From assembly GCF_052324685.1 (NCBI RefSeq), contig NC_135223.1:17157622-17221621 (forward strand): DNA of 64,000 nucleotides, written 5' to 3'. The translations under genes and the position numbers were made by a program. Below are positions 25,115-36,489 of this stretch, in pieces. The notes beneath the pieces were generated by a model, which worked only from the letters and a program-made list of their open reading frames with translations, was not told the origin of the DNA and searched no databases. Source of the stretch: Brachyhypopomus gauderio (taxonomy: Eukaryota > Chordata > Actinopteri > Gymnotiformes > Hypopomidae). How positions within the stretch are numbered: position 1 is the first letter of the stretch; each line of letters starts with the position of its first letter.

Positions 25115-25798
25115 CCTCTCTCTGTCTGGTTGAGGGGGTTCCTCTCTCCCCTCCCCCCTTCTCTCACAGTCTCTGGGAGGCAGCTAGGTGTTCGTGTGTG
25201 GAAGTGCCTCTCTGCTCCACATCCCAGTGACCTTTCCAAGACAGTTGAAAGAGGGAGAAAAATGTCTCCATCTAACAATAGAACACAAAGTACCATACTG
25301 AACATTACTCACAAGTGATTTTATTTATAAAGCTGTGATTAATATTAGCACATCGTATTGAATACATACATTAAATATTCAAATTTAAGAGTTCCATTTC
25401 CAGAATACAGTAGAGGCAGGAGATTCCATTACACATTAATGCCCCTATAGTGTGTCCTATACGTTTACAGTTAAATGAATACTGCCCTTCAGGCTCTGTC
25501 ATCTTCGGTTCACCCACGGCTGGTCTGAGATCAGTGCCTCGCAGTTAGCCTCTCAGGTTCAGCCTCTCTATTACATCACCTTTTATTCCAGCACATAACT
25601 CTGGCGGTGCAAAAGTGGGTCAGCGGGATTCGTTTTCACGCCTGTGTCGGGGGCCGGCATTCCTGTGCTGGGAGCAAAAGGGAGATTAGCTGGGGTTTTT
25701 GTTCAGAAAGTCACCGGAAAGCCTCAGTGCCCTCTGGTCTGTTGGAAATTCTCTGAGGGCACTGTGGCTGTCCTGAGAGCAGCCACCCATGCTCATAC

Positions 25799-26206
25799 AC
25801 CTGACCCAGCCAATCAGCTGGCCTCATCTAGCTGACCGGGTCAGTCAGCTGATCTAGCTGATGTGACGGGCAGGGTGAGCGAAAATAAATGGAAGCGATC
25901 ACGCCAAGTCTCAGGGAAATAGGATGGTTTAATATGTAAAGTGCGCAAACCAAAACCTGTGAACTGATCCGAATTAAGGATATAATAACCAGCGGTCAAC
26001 TGGTACAAAGACAAGACATATATAGACTAACAAACGACTCTCAGGTGAGACGGATCGCGGGCTCCGCCCACCTGAGGAACGAACACAACACCACACCCAC
26101 AGGACAAGCTGCTGCTGTAGACGGGGGCGACCAGTAGGGGGCCGCCGTACCGTGACAGCTGACCTGGCCAATCAGCTGATCTCATCCAGCTGACCGGGCC
26201 AATCAA
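25799..26206. repeat. Interrupted tandem duplication: about 45-bp units split by a 310-bp insert
   Basis: A unit containing CCAATCAGCTGGCCTCATCT then AGCTGACCGGGTCA at about 25799-25844 recurs with a few changes at about 26160-26206 (CCAATCAGCTGATCTCATCC, AGCTGACCGGGCCA). Between them lies unrelated sequence beginning TGTGACGGGCAGGG near 25862 and ending CCGTACCGTGACA near 26157. The insert ends are only weakly inverted, so its class (solo LTR, DNA element or other) is unclear. Confidence 0.55.
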
Positions 26207-26478
26207 ACGAATTTCCTCTGCTCAGGAAGGCTGGCAGTTTTCCATTTAATCATCTATCATGATATAATGCTTTGCCCTTAATATGTACTGTGCAAAATAC
26301 ATTGACATTAGACTTTTTGTTAGATTTTGTCAAATTCACAATGCCTTTATGGTCATGGTTGTGGTTTCTAGACCTGTTTTCAATATACCTGTGCTAAGAT
26401 GAGTATGGATAGGGCTTCTGATAGAGATTCAAATGCTGTCATTGTAAAGTCCAGGTTTTTTCAATTGCTACTGGAGAC

Positions 26479-26868
26479 TAGAGGTGTCTTCAACTAAGGA
26501 TTTTCATAGTCGAATCTGATAAAAAAATAGCCACACAGCCACACAACAGCAAAAAAATTATAAGGAAAGGTTCAAGTAACGGGTGTAAAAAGCAAACAAC
26601 AACAAAAAATGTTTAAAGGCCTACTTGCCGAGATGCACCGCGACGAGACGAAATTACACTACCGAAGCAACAAACGGCTGAACTGTTTTTTTTTCGCCTT
26701 ATGCGTTTTAAGTGGTATGCCATGTTGGTTGTTGTCGTGCGAAATGAAAGACATTGATGACATGCACCCCCATGCAGTTAGAATGGTACATTCAACTATG
26801 ACGTTCATAGTCGACTAGGGGGTATAGTCGACTATAGTCGAATCAGCGACTATTGCAGGTCACCCCTA
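26479..26868. mobile_element. Non-autonomous hAT-like element with 8-bp target duplication
   Basis: The element runs from TAGAGGTG to CACCCCTA (imperfect inverted ends) and is bracketed by a perfect 8-bp direct repeat CTGGAGAC at 26471-26478 and 26869-26876. An 8-bp duplication with short TAG-type ends is the hAT signature. Subterminal CATAGTCGA/TCGACTAT motifs are repeated near both ends. No transposase frame is present in 390 bp. Confidence 0.75.
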
Positions 26869-27229
26869 CTGGAGACAACAATGTAATGTCTCATTGCTTG
26901 AAGTACAAATGTTCCTACAAGCACCCTTGGATTTTTGACCTCGTTGGCAGGTGTATGGGAAGCCTGCAGTTCTTTTCTAAAGGTGTCTCGGTGACTTTGC
27001 CACATTCTTACAGAAATCACACTGAAGCAGAGAGAATTATAAATGTGATAATTGCTGGGGAAAGTGCCCTCAAGTTTAAATGATTTAATCATTCTTTTTT
27101 ATTTCTGTATATTGATTTATTTCCGATCTCATATGGGTAGCAGATTTATTCAAATGTCCACACATTTAAATATGAGTGCAGTGCTTTGGCTTTGAATTGG
27201 CACGTGGCATGCATATTTATTTTTATCAG

Positions 27230-27535
27230 GCCACGCCATCTGTGGGGATTCCAAAGTGATGAAATGAAAGGAAAGTCCTAATTAAAGCTCCTTTGAAGTG
27301 CGCTGACCCTATTCCACTTTGCTTTGTGCTCAGCCTGCCAGAATTGCAGCAACTCTGGGTGATCCAGCAAGCAGGCGGTCTCTCTTTCCTCTGAAAGCGA
27401 GGACGGCCATTCCAGCGCCTGCTCTGAGCTGATTTGCAATGACAAAATTCACCTAGTCTTACGCCATTTCCTTTGTTTCCAACTAAGGCCAGCTTGACCT
27501 TCTTGGCTTGGTCAGAATACATTTCTTAACGTGGC
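27230..27535. promoter_or_regulatory. Candidate conserved non-coding element near the gfod1 exon 2 acceptor
   Basis: A repeat-free, GC-balanced segment containing AAGTCCTAATTAAAGCTCC near 27283 and an unusually steady texture, ending about 100 bp before the exon 2 acceptor. Inference from appearance only. Confidence 0.2.
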
Positions 27536-27573
27536 CGTTGGGTGGTCTTTGGAGGGTAATGCAGTGAACCACA

Positions 27574-27625
27574 GTTTTGACCTGTCTCACTATCGGCCAT
27601 CTTCCATGTTTTGACCTGTCTCACT
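27574..27625 (+). repeat. Duplicated 18-bp tract just upstream of the exon 2 acceptor
   Basis: GTTTTGACCTGTCTCACT occurs at 27574-27591 and again at 27608-27625, a 34-bp period. The second copy supplies the sequence leading into the acceptor pyrimidine tract. TTTGACC could serve as a branch-point motif and is therefore doubled. Confidence 0.85.
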
Positions 27626-27641
27626 CTCTTTCATCCTCCAG

Positions 27642-28564
27642 GCATCGGCAAGAACGTCATCTGTGACCGCACGGCCACGCCGCTGGACGCCTTCCGCATG
27701 ATGTCGGCGGCGCAGTATTACCCCAAGCTGCTGAGCATCATGGGAAACGTGCTGCGCTTCCTGCCGGCGTTTGTGCGCATGAAGGAGCTGCTGGAGGAGG
27801 GCTACGTGGGAGAGCTGCTGGTGTGCGAGGCGCAGGTGCACAGCGGGAGCCTCCTGGGCAAGAAGTACAACTGGAGCTGCGACGAGCTGATGGGCGGCGG
27901 CGGGCTGCACTCAGTGGGCAGCTACATCATCGACCTGCTGACCTTCCTGACGGGCCGGCGCGCCGCTAAGGTGCACGGCTTCCTCAAGACCTTCGTCAAG
28001 CAGACGGACCACATCAGGGGCATCCGGCAGATCACCAGCGACGACTTCTGCACCTTCCAGATGGCGCTGGAGGGCGGAGCCTGCTGCACCGTCACTCTCA
28101 ACTTCAACGTGCCCGGCGAATTCCGGCAGGAGGTGGTGGTGGTGGGCGCGGACGGCCGCCTCACGGTCAGCGGCGCCGACCTGTATGGGCAGAAGAACAG
28201 CGGCGAGGTGGGACGGGAGCTGCTCCTCAAGGACTGCACGCCGCTGGGCGACGCCCTGCTGCCGGACAAGGCCTTCAGCGACATTCCCTCACCTTACCTG
28301 ACGGGCACCATCCACATGGTGCAGGCCGTGCGACAGGCCTTCCAGGACCAGGACGACCGGCGCACCTGGGACGGACGGCCGCTCACCATGGCCGCCACGT
28401 TCGAGGACTGCCTGTACGCGCTGTGTGTGGTGGACGCCATCAAGAAGTCCAGCAAGTGCGGCGAGTGGCAGAACATCGTGGTGATGACGGAGGAGCCCGA
28501 GGTGAACCCGGCCTACCTGATCAGCGAGGCCATGCGACGCAGCCGGATGTCGCTGTACTGCTAG
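27642..28564 (+). CDS. gfod1: gfod1 coding exon 2 (residues 85-391 and stop)
   Basis: This exon encodes the rest of GFOD1: the end of the Rossmann domain and the Gfo/Idh/MocA C-terminal alpha/beta domain. Residues 92-98 read CDRTATP, where classical family members have an EKP motif; the catalytic-type Lys is therefore Arg here, as I recall for vertebrate GFOD1. Residues 169-182 ([14 protein letters not shown]) occupy the place of the family's GG...D...H active-site helix. Conserved GFOD1 blocks follow: [49 protein letters not shown] and the C-terminus [12 protein letters not shown]. The total of 391 residues compares with about 390 in human GFOD1. GFOD2 is less likely, because it differs at CDRTATP and at the C-terminus. 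Nearly every codon ends in G or C, in sharp contrast to exon 1. Long antisense frames here are shadows of that bias. Confidence 0.97.
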
Positions 28565-30500
28565 AGCTGCTTGGGAAGTGGCGAAACAAGCATGTGGTAC
28601 GGAGAAAGAGAGAGAGAGAGAAGAGAAACAGAATCAGACAGAGAGAGAGAGAAGGTGGACCGGAGAAATGTAGTACACCATGGGCTGTTGCATTCTGTGT
28701 TATTCTCAACCACGTTTACTTGCTTTGTTGGGTATGTGATGAAAGAGATGCCCAGCAATATGCTCCCAGCTTTCTTTGAACAGCCTTGCTCTTGGGTTTA
28801 ATCCCAGCGAATGCATAGAGGACGACCAAGTAGAAACTGTGCGACAGCTTGGTTTCGTCATTGGAGAATCCCACTCCAGGAACACATGTAGCCATGACCA
28901 CTGTGGCTCTATCCATCCAACGTGGAGATGATGGAGATATTCAAATGCAATGAGCTCGAATGCTTCTGTCCTGTGTACATGTGTGTTTGTGCGTGAATGT
29001 GTGATTGTATGTATATAGAGCTGTACAAAAGTCCTAAAAATCAATTGTTTGGCTGGTAGGCCTTATAGAGAGGAATTCCCCACTAGTCAAATATGCAATA
29101 ATTCAGCCTAAGACCCCTTGTATACGAGGGCCTGGCTTTTTAAAGCGGTGTTTGCTGAGGACAGCATAAGTCTTGCATGCTGACGTGAGTTTGCTCCCCT
29201 TCACTGGATGGATTAGAATGGCAGTACTAGCCTGTGTGTTTCAGCTCCTGTTTGGGGCTGAGTGCTTATCTGAGCGACCCTTTACTTGCAAGCCTTGCTG
29301 AGAGTGTGGACACAGGGAATCCAATTAGTCTCTGGTTAGCATTGTGTGCACAGGTGCACCGGCAAACATGGAACCTGACCATGAAGCAAGGACCAAAACA
29401 GCTACGATAAATATGACATAAGCAAACAAGTTCAGATGTGCAGAAATACAATGTAAAGCAAAATTGTAAAAAAATTGCTTTTGTTTTTTTTTTTGTTATT
29501 GACTTACATAATCATGAATCTTATTGCATAGCTCAACATAAAACCTTTTGATCTGTTACATAGCAGACTTTCTCACACCTGTGTGCTCTGGAGGAGGTCG
29601 GGTCAGGTCCACAGTCAGGTCTGGTGATGGGCCAAACAGCTTTATATGTGCAGCTTCATATCACTGGCATTGCATGTTTTTGAGGGCTAAACACAGCTGG
29701 AGTTAAGTTCAAACACCCGTCTACCAAAATATATGTAAGTGATCCGAGAGGTGCTAGATGATATGAACTAATGTACTGTATTCACATGATGTTATTCCCA
29801 AATTTTTCATAGTACACATTTTTCAAAACATTAAAAAATATCTGTGCTCAAAATATTACCTGTTATTAAAATAATAATAATATTTTAGCAAAGATAGGCT
29901 TAGTTCTCACATTGACCTACAAGCCAAAAGATAGATTTTTATTTGTATTTTTATGGTTTTGTTAAGTGTCGTTAAGGTATTACAAATCTCAAGTATTCAC
30001 CATAACTTTACCCGTCATCCATTGTCCTGTGGCTGTACGGTGTTGACAGCATATCACTGTCATGACATGTGTGATACACCAGTGACATGTGGCTGTCATG
30101 AGTTATTGTTTAAAAAAAAAAAAACGTTCAAACTAAACACAACTATGATGCAAATGACTGGATTGTAGTAATTTAATATTAATATTAGTCACTGTGTCAT
30201 GCATGTTCATAATTTTTCAGTACCTCTTACTGCTGTAAACATTGGTGACAGCTTATTGTACTGTTATATTAGCCACATGGCTAATTCATGTAAATCATCA
30301 CAGAAATTTATTTTGAGAAATTCATTTTGCCATTTTTATCATATCAATTGTTTGTTTGGTTGGTTTTTTTACATTTGAAAACACCTTCTGTATATATAAC
30401 ACATTTTTATACATGCTATGTGTAATATAGACATATTTATTTTTGTTTTTTGAATGTTTCACATCAAATCAGGAATTGTATGTATTGCTAGAGAGAAACA
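28565..30500 (+). other. gfod1: Probable gfod1 3' UTR (end uncertain)
   Basis: The sequence after the TAG at 28562-28564 starts with a purine-rich GA stretch (28601-28654), then becomes AT-rich with many ATTTA/TATTTAT motifs between about 29800 and 30460. A perfect Pumilio-type TGTATATA lies at 30389-30396. These are 3' UTR-like properties. I cannot place the cleavage site. ATTAAA hexamers occur near 29832 and 29863, and a further one near 34796 would give a UTR of about 6.2 kb. The end given here is only a working limit. Confidence 0.4.
28601..28654. repeat. (GA)-rich purine tract in the 3' UTR
   Basis: Interrupted GA repeats shortly after the gfod1 stop codon. Confidence 0.9.
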
Positions 30501-31009
30501 GAGAGGCCTTTCGAGTATGCACTTCTCCGTGAGGGGTACAGCACTTCCACTGTGATGCTACTGTTAGAGTGCGGGATATCCCGTTTCCCTCCACATAAGA
30601 GCATCTGTGTTAATGCCTTTCATTCAAAAGGCAGCGATTACATGAGTGCACCCAAGAATGTCAGACACACTGTTCTTTTCCAGAGGCACAATGATAGTGT
30701 TTGGTAGAATATTCAATAACATGAATTCATTTTTTAACACAAAAAAATTATAATTGTGCAAAAATGCCATTTTACTGCTGAATATACTGTTTTGTCTTTT
30801 GATTATATGTAAATATTCTCCTGTTTTTTTCAATGATCTTATTTGATTGCCTGCGTGCTAGTCCCATCATGCTAGAGACACCAGGCAAGGGGGGGTTTCC
30901 GGGTCACTCAGTCCTTCACATTTGTACTTTATAAAATGGGAAAATCTAACATCCGTGAGAATGTGAATGGTGCTTTTCACCTCTTGATTCTGGTCTGAAT
31001 GTTTTTGCA

Positions 31010-31250
31010 ATGATATAAGGCTGTTAATTTAAGGGCTTCATTAACTGTGGCGCTGTCTCATGATGGGCCCGTTAAATGAAGAGTGGGCATAACCTGTAGC
31101 CTCCATCAGTTCAGCTCTTTAATTACATTTCCCTATAGGTCCTTTTCCAGATTGACTGAACTGCTGCAAATGTTTGTCTTCTAAAGAGAGAAATGGGGCC
31201 CAAGATTGAAGCATCATGCCAGGAGTGTTTGAGACCTAATCCAGTTTGTG
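31010..31250. promoter_or_regulatory. Candidate conserved non-coding element downstream of gfod1
   Basis: A clean, repeat-free stretch beginning near TTTAAGGGCTTCATTAACTG, running through CATGATGGGCCC and TTTAATTACATTTCCC, and ending after a GGGGCCCAAGATTGAAGC segment. Its homeodomain-type TAATTA core and its contrast with the decayed flanks suggest selection. No alignment could be run. Confidence 0.3.
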
Positions 31251-32030
31251 CCTATTGCTAACTCTGGACCAATCAGAATTATGAGTGCCCATCATCAAAA
31301 CAGCCTTTAACGACCAACTTTACAGGTGCATTTGTGGGTGTTGTTCATTTATGCAGTTATGCAGAAATAACTGATAATAGATACATATCTAACATATCTA
31401 ATATGAAGCAGTTACTCATTTCCTAAAACTCATATTGCTAGTTTTTTTAATTCTTTCTATTATATAAGCAAGCTTGTGCCCATCTGCGTTGTCATGACGT
31501 CGATCGGTGTGTAGATTAATGTTAGATGAATGTTAGATTAATCCAGAGACAATTACAACATTGACCACAAATCACAGCCAGATATTCTAAAATTATGGTT
31601 AAAAACTAGGAAAATATCGAAGAGGAATATCCTTTTCTTCACTTTAAATATTTTGGCCACACTTCCTCCTAAAGTTTCAACCTGAAAAAAATATTTTGGT
31701 CTAAAAAACATTACTACATCATGTGACTAAGAATAATGTGTTTCGACCACAGATAATCTGTCCTTATGGAATTTCTACATCAGTGTACATAAGCGGATAG
31801 GGAAATTCTTTTGTTTTTCATGTGAGTTTTTACACCAGTCATAAAGCTGCAGTCATGTTGCCAGTTACTGTTCTACGCCTGACCTGCTTGTTTCTAATAT
31901 ATACACATTTACAATCCCAAAAAAAACTTGGGATTACAAATGGAAATCCCAAATGGAACAAATGGAAACATTTAGGGTGCATGTATACATTGGTGCTCAC
32001 GGGTGCTGCCTGTCTGTTGTGTGTCTATGT

Positions 32031-32057
32031 GTGTGTGTGTGCGCGGGGGGGGGGGGG
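32031..32057. repeat. (GT)n then G13 run
   Basis: Five GT units, GCGC, then thirteen G at 32045-32057. Confidence 0.9.
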
Positions 32058-35000
32058 TATGTGGCTGTGGGCGTCTGCTGATGGGTGGACTTTCTGAATG
32101 GCCTGCAAGAAGTCTGGGAGCACAAAGGCTTCCAGAGTTGTTGCTTCCAGTTAAATGAGGAGTTGAGGAAATGGAGAGTCAGAGAGGAAGAGTGGATTTT
32201 TACCTAAACTTGGGAGGCACCGAATCTAGAGACTTCTTCTGACATGCAAGGCTGCTACTGTACTGCCAATGTAATATGGGTTGTCGCACCTAGGAAAGGT
32301 GAAAGGTAGTGGTAGGATCTTTGGCTGTTTTGTCATGGCTTTTGACTCTATTGGGAAAGCTGACAGGAGAGGAGAGGAGTCTGTTGACAGGGTGGTGTTG
32401 GGCACACACACACAGCCCAACTCCCTGTCCTCCATGCAGTATACATCTCTTGCTGAAGGGTTGGTGGGTGGAGGGACCTTAGTACCGGGGGTTCTGGGTG
32501 TTCACTTTGAAAGGACACAGAGCTCAAAGAGGTGCTTTTTGTGCACCCTCAGACAGTTTCCTAGCAACCGGCTGCCACAGGGCCAAATGGGGTTGGTCTT
32601 AACTGTTTTCTCCTCGTCATGTCTTCCCCTGCTGCTCTTTTCTCCCTGTGTCTCCTGCTTTTCTCCGTCTCTCGCTTGTCTCCCACTCTTCTCACTGTCT
32701 CACTCACTCCTCTCTTCGTATTTTCTCCACATACGTGGCTGGAAATTCATTGATTTGAGGTGCCCTCAAGGTAAAATTCAGGTCATATAGATATTTTATC
32801 ATCAGTTTTCAAAGCAGTTAAAGACAGATGTTTAAAATTGTTGTTGTTGTCCAATTGGCATAAAAAAGACCAGTTAGTTGGCTTGCAAGGTTTCTGAAGT
32901 GATACTGTAGCCGTTCAACTCAGAATTCTATTAAAGATTGAAAAAAAAAATCTCAGTTGGTTTACTGGCTTTGAGTCAGTATTTCAGTTCTGTCTGAATA
33001 GTTTCTTCAAATCTATGAAGGTAGAGACTTCTGCTTGTCTGCCACTATATTTGCTACATTGCTCAGTTGAATGATATCCGTCTGTTTCAATAACATCTAT
33101 GTGTGCATGTGGACAGCGGTCACAGAATGCAAACACCAGAGACAACTACACTAGACATTCATAGTAGTGATTTGAACAAACTATATAACCTTTGGATAAA
33201 GTTTTAACCATTTCCCAGAGCACTTAGGCAGAGACAAGGAAAGGCTACATTAAAAATCATTTCACTGTTCACTGTTCGGTTCAAACATCTTTCCATTCTA
33301 CAAGAGGTCAGTGTGGGTGACCATGCAAGACCAGCAAAGCTTATTAAAGACAAGGGGCACCCCACTTGTGGGGAGTTAGAACTATATCCATTCTGTTCGT
33401 AAGTTATGCGCTTGCATAGATGGTGCCATTTCATGCACTCTAGAACAGGTGGAACACTTGTGTTTGGGTTACTGCCACCTGGTGTGCAGAGACAGCATAT
33501 TTAGACCCCCTCGAAGCATGAACTACAGAGTGTCATGGTGGAGTAAAGGAATGGTTTGAACTTTCAATAGATTTACTCAATTCTAGGGGTGGGTGAAAAC
33601 ACACACTATCCTCTTAACACTAGTGAAGTCTGAGCAATGAGTGGTGTGTTCATCTTTCCATTTCCCTCTAATGAAGAAAACATTCAGTAGTGTGCGAGGC
33701 AGTGTGATTGGGTAGTGTGAGCTGCAGTGTGATTGGGTAGTGTGAAACTAGCCACCTGCATCCCAAGTTGCTGAAGCTGAATGAGTGGTCACTCTCAGCT
33801 GACTTCAGCTGATGCCACCTTGGCTCTGGGTTGCCATATTTTGTTTATTTTGATTATTTTCTTTATTTTTTATATGAAGGAATTTTATTGTACTAAAGCA
33901 ATAAGAGGACTGAACCGACATCCATAACAAGTTCCACACAAAGGCTTTGAATAAGTCTTAATTCAATATTGTTCTACATGTCACAACGCCAATGCCCTAT
34001 TATCTCCCATTAGCTTGCAAGCTATGGGCAGAAAAATGCTTCACCCTGCTACGTTCAGTGTTAGAGACTGCACCTGGTTAACTACTATTTGAGTACTCAA
34101 ATGTTTTCCTCAAAGTGAGACGCAGCACTTCTGAGATATGGCGGGAATTTTCCTGGTGTGCACTGCTCGCCACATGCTGCCAAGAACACATTCTGTTGGA
34201 ACTGGTTCGGCTTGGCGCTTCCCTGCGTGGTGTCTCTGTGGGCCTCACCTCAAGGGTTTGTGAATGCTGCCTGTGGCCAATGCTCTACAGCGCAACGTGG
34301 TTATGTCAAAAAACTGTCCATTTTACTGCTTTATTGATGTTTAGACTATTTATTGTACTGTATGTATATTGTGGATGCATGGATCTTTATATATATTTTG
34401 GAGTGACACACACATATCGGTCTTGAACTAGAGAATGTACTGTATTAGGAACATTAAAGTCTATATTTTCTATATCTGCTGTATGAGGGGTCAAAGGGAG
34501 CGGGCAGGACTGTTGATCCATCATACGGAGTACAAGACCACACCAGAGCTGCTGCCAGGTCTGCAAACAACCGCCAGTGTTCCACTGTGCTGCCCTTCAC
34601 TGCTAGTGTGTGTGTGCATGGGTGTGTGTGTGTGTGTGTGTGCTCATGCAAGACTGAACACTAATTTACGTGTTTAAGAGTGCATAGAATTCTCTGTGTA
34701 TTTGTCCCTTGCGTGTCCTGACCTGCCCACCCTGAAGTTCTGGAAAGTCTCTGACATGGTTTACAGCATCAAGATGGATGCTGCTGTTTATATGGAATTA
34801 AAACATGTATATGAATGCAAGTGTGCTGTCACCTTCTTCATTCTCTGGCTTCTTACTCATGTGAAGTTCTCACAATCCTCACAGAAATGTTACTGTAACA
34901 ATATGATTATTGTTTGGACAAAATGACCCTTTTTCAGTTGTAAAACCAACAGCATAACTTCATTCATGGGTTCAGTACAGAGGACCATTCACAATCCATC

Positions 35001-35439
35001 CCTCAGCACATTTTCCCCTTTCAACTGTATATGGTGGGCTTTGAAGCTGTAGTCATGGAAACAATTCCAGTAAAATAGGCAATAGACGTTTTTAAGGAAG
35101 TTACATTAAAGCATTGACTGCTTGTGCTTTTCAGCTGATCCACAAACACCCTGCAGTATACATCAGAGCCAGTGTTTTGTCACATTTATCATGTTTATAT
35201 AGCACATCTAAACACCAGTACTTTTATTTATTATTTTAAGTGATATGAAGTCCACTTAGTAAATGGTGCCCTCTACTGGTAAGAAGTAAACTTGCATTTT
35301 TAGGTTTTTATTTATTACACTAGCCTTCTGAGATTTTAGAGATACAGCACCTTGGATCAGCCCAAAACATTCAAATAGTTGCTTTAGTTATATGAGTGTA
35401 TACTCACAATTATGCAGTGCATATTCCCATATGATACTA

Positions 35440-36489
35440 CACTCACTGGCCACATTAGGTACACCTTGCTAGTACCGGGTTGGACCCCCTTTTGCCTTCA
35501 GAACTGCCTTAATCCTTCATGGCATAGATTCAACAGGGTACTGGAAACATTCCTCAGAGAGTCTGTTGGTCCGCATTGACATGATAGCATCACAATGTTG
35601 CTGCAGATTTGTCAGCTGCACATGCATGATGAAAATCTCCCGTTCCACAATATCCCAAAGGTGCTTTATTGGATTGAGATCTGGTGATTGTGGTGGACAT
35701 TCAAGTACAATGAACTCAGTCACATAGTCATGTTCAAGAAGCCAGTCTGAGATGATTCACACTTTATGATATACCGTGTTATCCTGCTGGAAGTAGCCAT
35801 CATAAGATGGGTACACTGCGGTTATAAAGGGATGGACATGGTCAGCAACAATACTCAGGCTGTGGTGTTGACACGATGCACAATTGGTATTAATAGGCCC
35901 AAAGTGGGCCAGAAAAATATCCCTCACACCATTGTACCACCACCACCAGCCTGAACCACTGATACAAGGCAGAATGGATCCAAGTTTTCGTGTTATTGAC
36001 ACCAAATTCTGACCCTACCATCCAAATGTCACAGCAGAAATCAAGACTCATCAGACCAGGTAATGTTTTTCCAATCTTCTATTGTCCAATTTTGGTGAGC
36101 CTGTGCGAATTGTGGCCTGTTTCCAGTTCTTGTGGTCTTCTGCTGCTGTAGCCCATCCACCTCAAGGTTTGACGTGTTGTGCGTGCAGAGATGCTCTTCT
36201 GCATGCCTCGGTTGTATCGACTGCTTATTTGAGTTACTGTTGCCATTCTATCAGCTCGAACCAGTCTGGCCATTCTCCTCTGACCTCTGGCACCAACAAC
36301 CATGCCACGTTCAAAGTCACTTAAATAATTTTTCTTTCCCATTCTGATACTCGGTTTGAACTGCAGCAGATTGTCTTGGCCATGCCTACATGCCTAAATG
36401 CATTGAGTTGCTGCCAAGCAATTGGCAGATTCGACATTTGCGTTAATGAGCAGTTGGACAGGTGTACCTAATAAAGTAGCCGGTGAGTG
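35440..36489 (-). mobile_element. Tc1/mariner-family transposon, internally deleted
   Basis: Ends are CACTCACTGGCCAC (left) and, reverse-complemented, CACTCACCGGCTAC (right), followed on both sides by AGGTACACC-type sequence. TA dinucleotides flank the element at 35438-35439 and 36490-36491, the mariner/Tc1 target duplication. At 1,050 bp it is shorter than full-length members of this fish family, which I recall as about 1.2-1.3 kb. It holds a broken transposase on the minus strand. Confidence 0.93.
35517..36342 (-). pseudogene. Tc1-like transposase pseudogene
   Basis: The minus-strand pieces are: an N-terminal start MGKKNYLSDFERGMVVGA that jumps straight to RGQRRMARLVRADRMATVTQ, so most of the first helix-turn-helix is missing; a middle part through [21 protein letters not shown]; a catalytic core with SDES followed by an in-frame TGA (plus-strand 36041-36043, where a CGA codon would be expected); the second-Asp region FQQDN; and the third-residue region PPQSPDLNPIKHLWD. 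In Tc1-type DDE enzymes the NPI is followed by the catalytic Glu; here it is Lys (codon at 35664-35666). With the deletion, frame breaks, stop and lost catalytic Glu, this copy cannot encode active enzyme. Confidence 0.9.

Larger units (their letters stand above)
7864..27641 (+). other. gfod1: gfod1 intron 1 (19.8 kb)
   Basis: The donor is GTGAGT at 7864 and the acceptor is a pyrimidine tract ending CATCCTCCAG at 27641. Joining G at 7863 to GC at 27642 restores the Gly85 codon and the reading TLGIGKNV. A single large intron after the first Rossmann segment is the usual GFOD1 gene structure. The intron carries the repeats listed separately. Outside them I see AT-rich unique sequence, plus some GC-balanced, low-repeat segments that may be regulatory (about 17990-18310, 24000-24250 and 27230-27530). 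Confidence 0.95.
30501..35437. other. Downstream flank or distal 3' UTR, no gene seen
   Basis: Mostly unique AT-rich sequence. It contains a TG/G13 tract (32031-32057), a short TG array (34617-34642) and a 22-bp direct repeat at 33699-33720 and 33724-33745. The 169-codon + frame at 32281-32790 is low-complexity towards its end and is not supported. A possible conserved element at 31010-31250 is listed separately. Confidence 0.5.

Noticed and set aside
27590..28476. Long antisense frames across gfod1 exon 2
   Set aside because: They are shadows of the strong G/C third-position bias of the real gene.
32281..32790. 169-codon plus-strand open frame
   Set aside because: The second half is a pyrimidine-rich Leu/Ser stretch, there is no recognisable motif, and no splice or promoter context.
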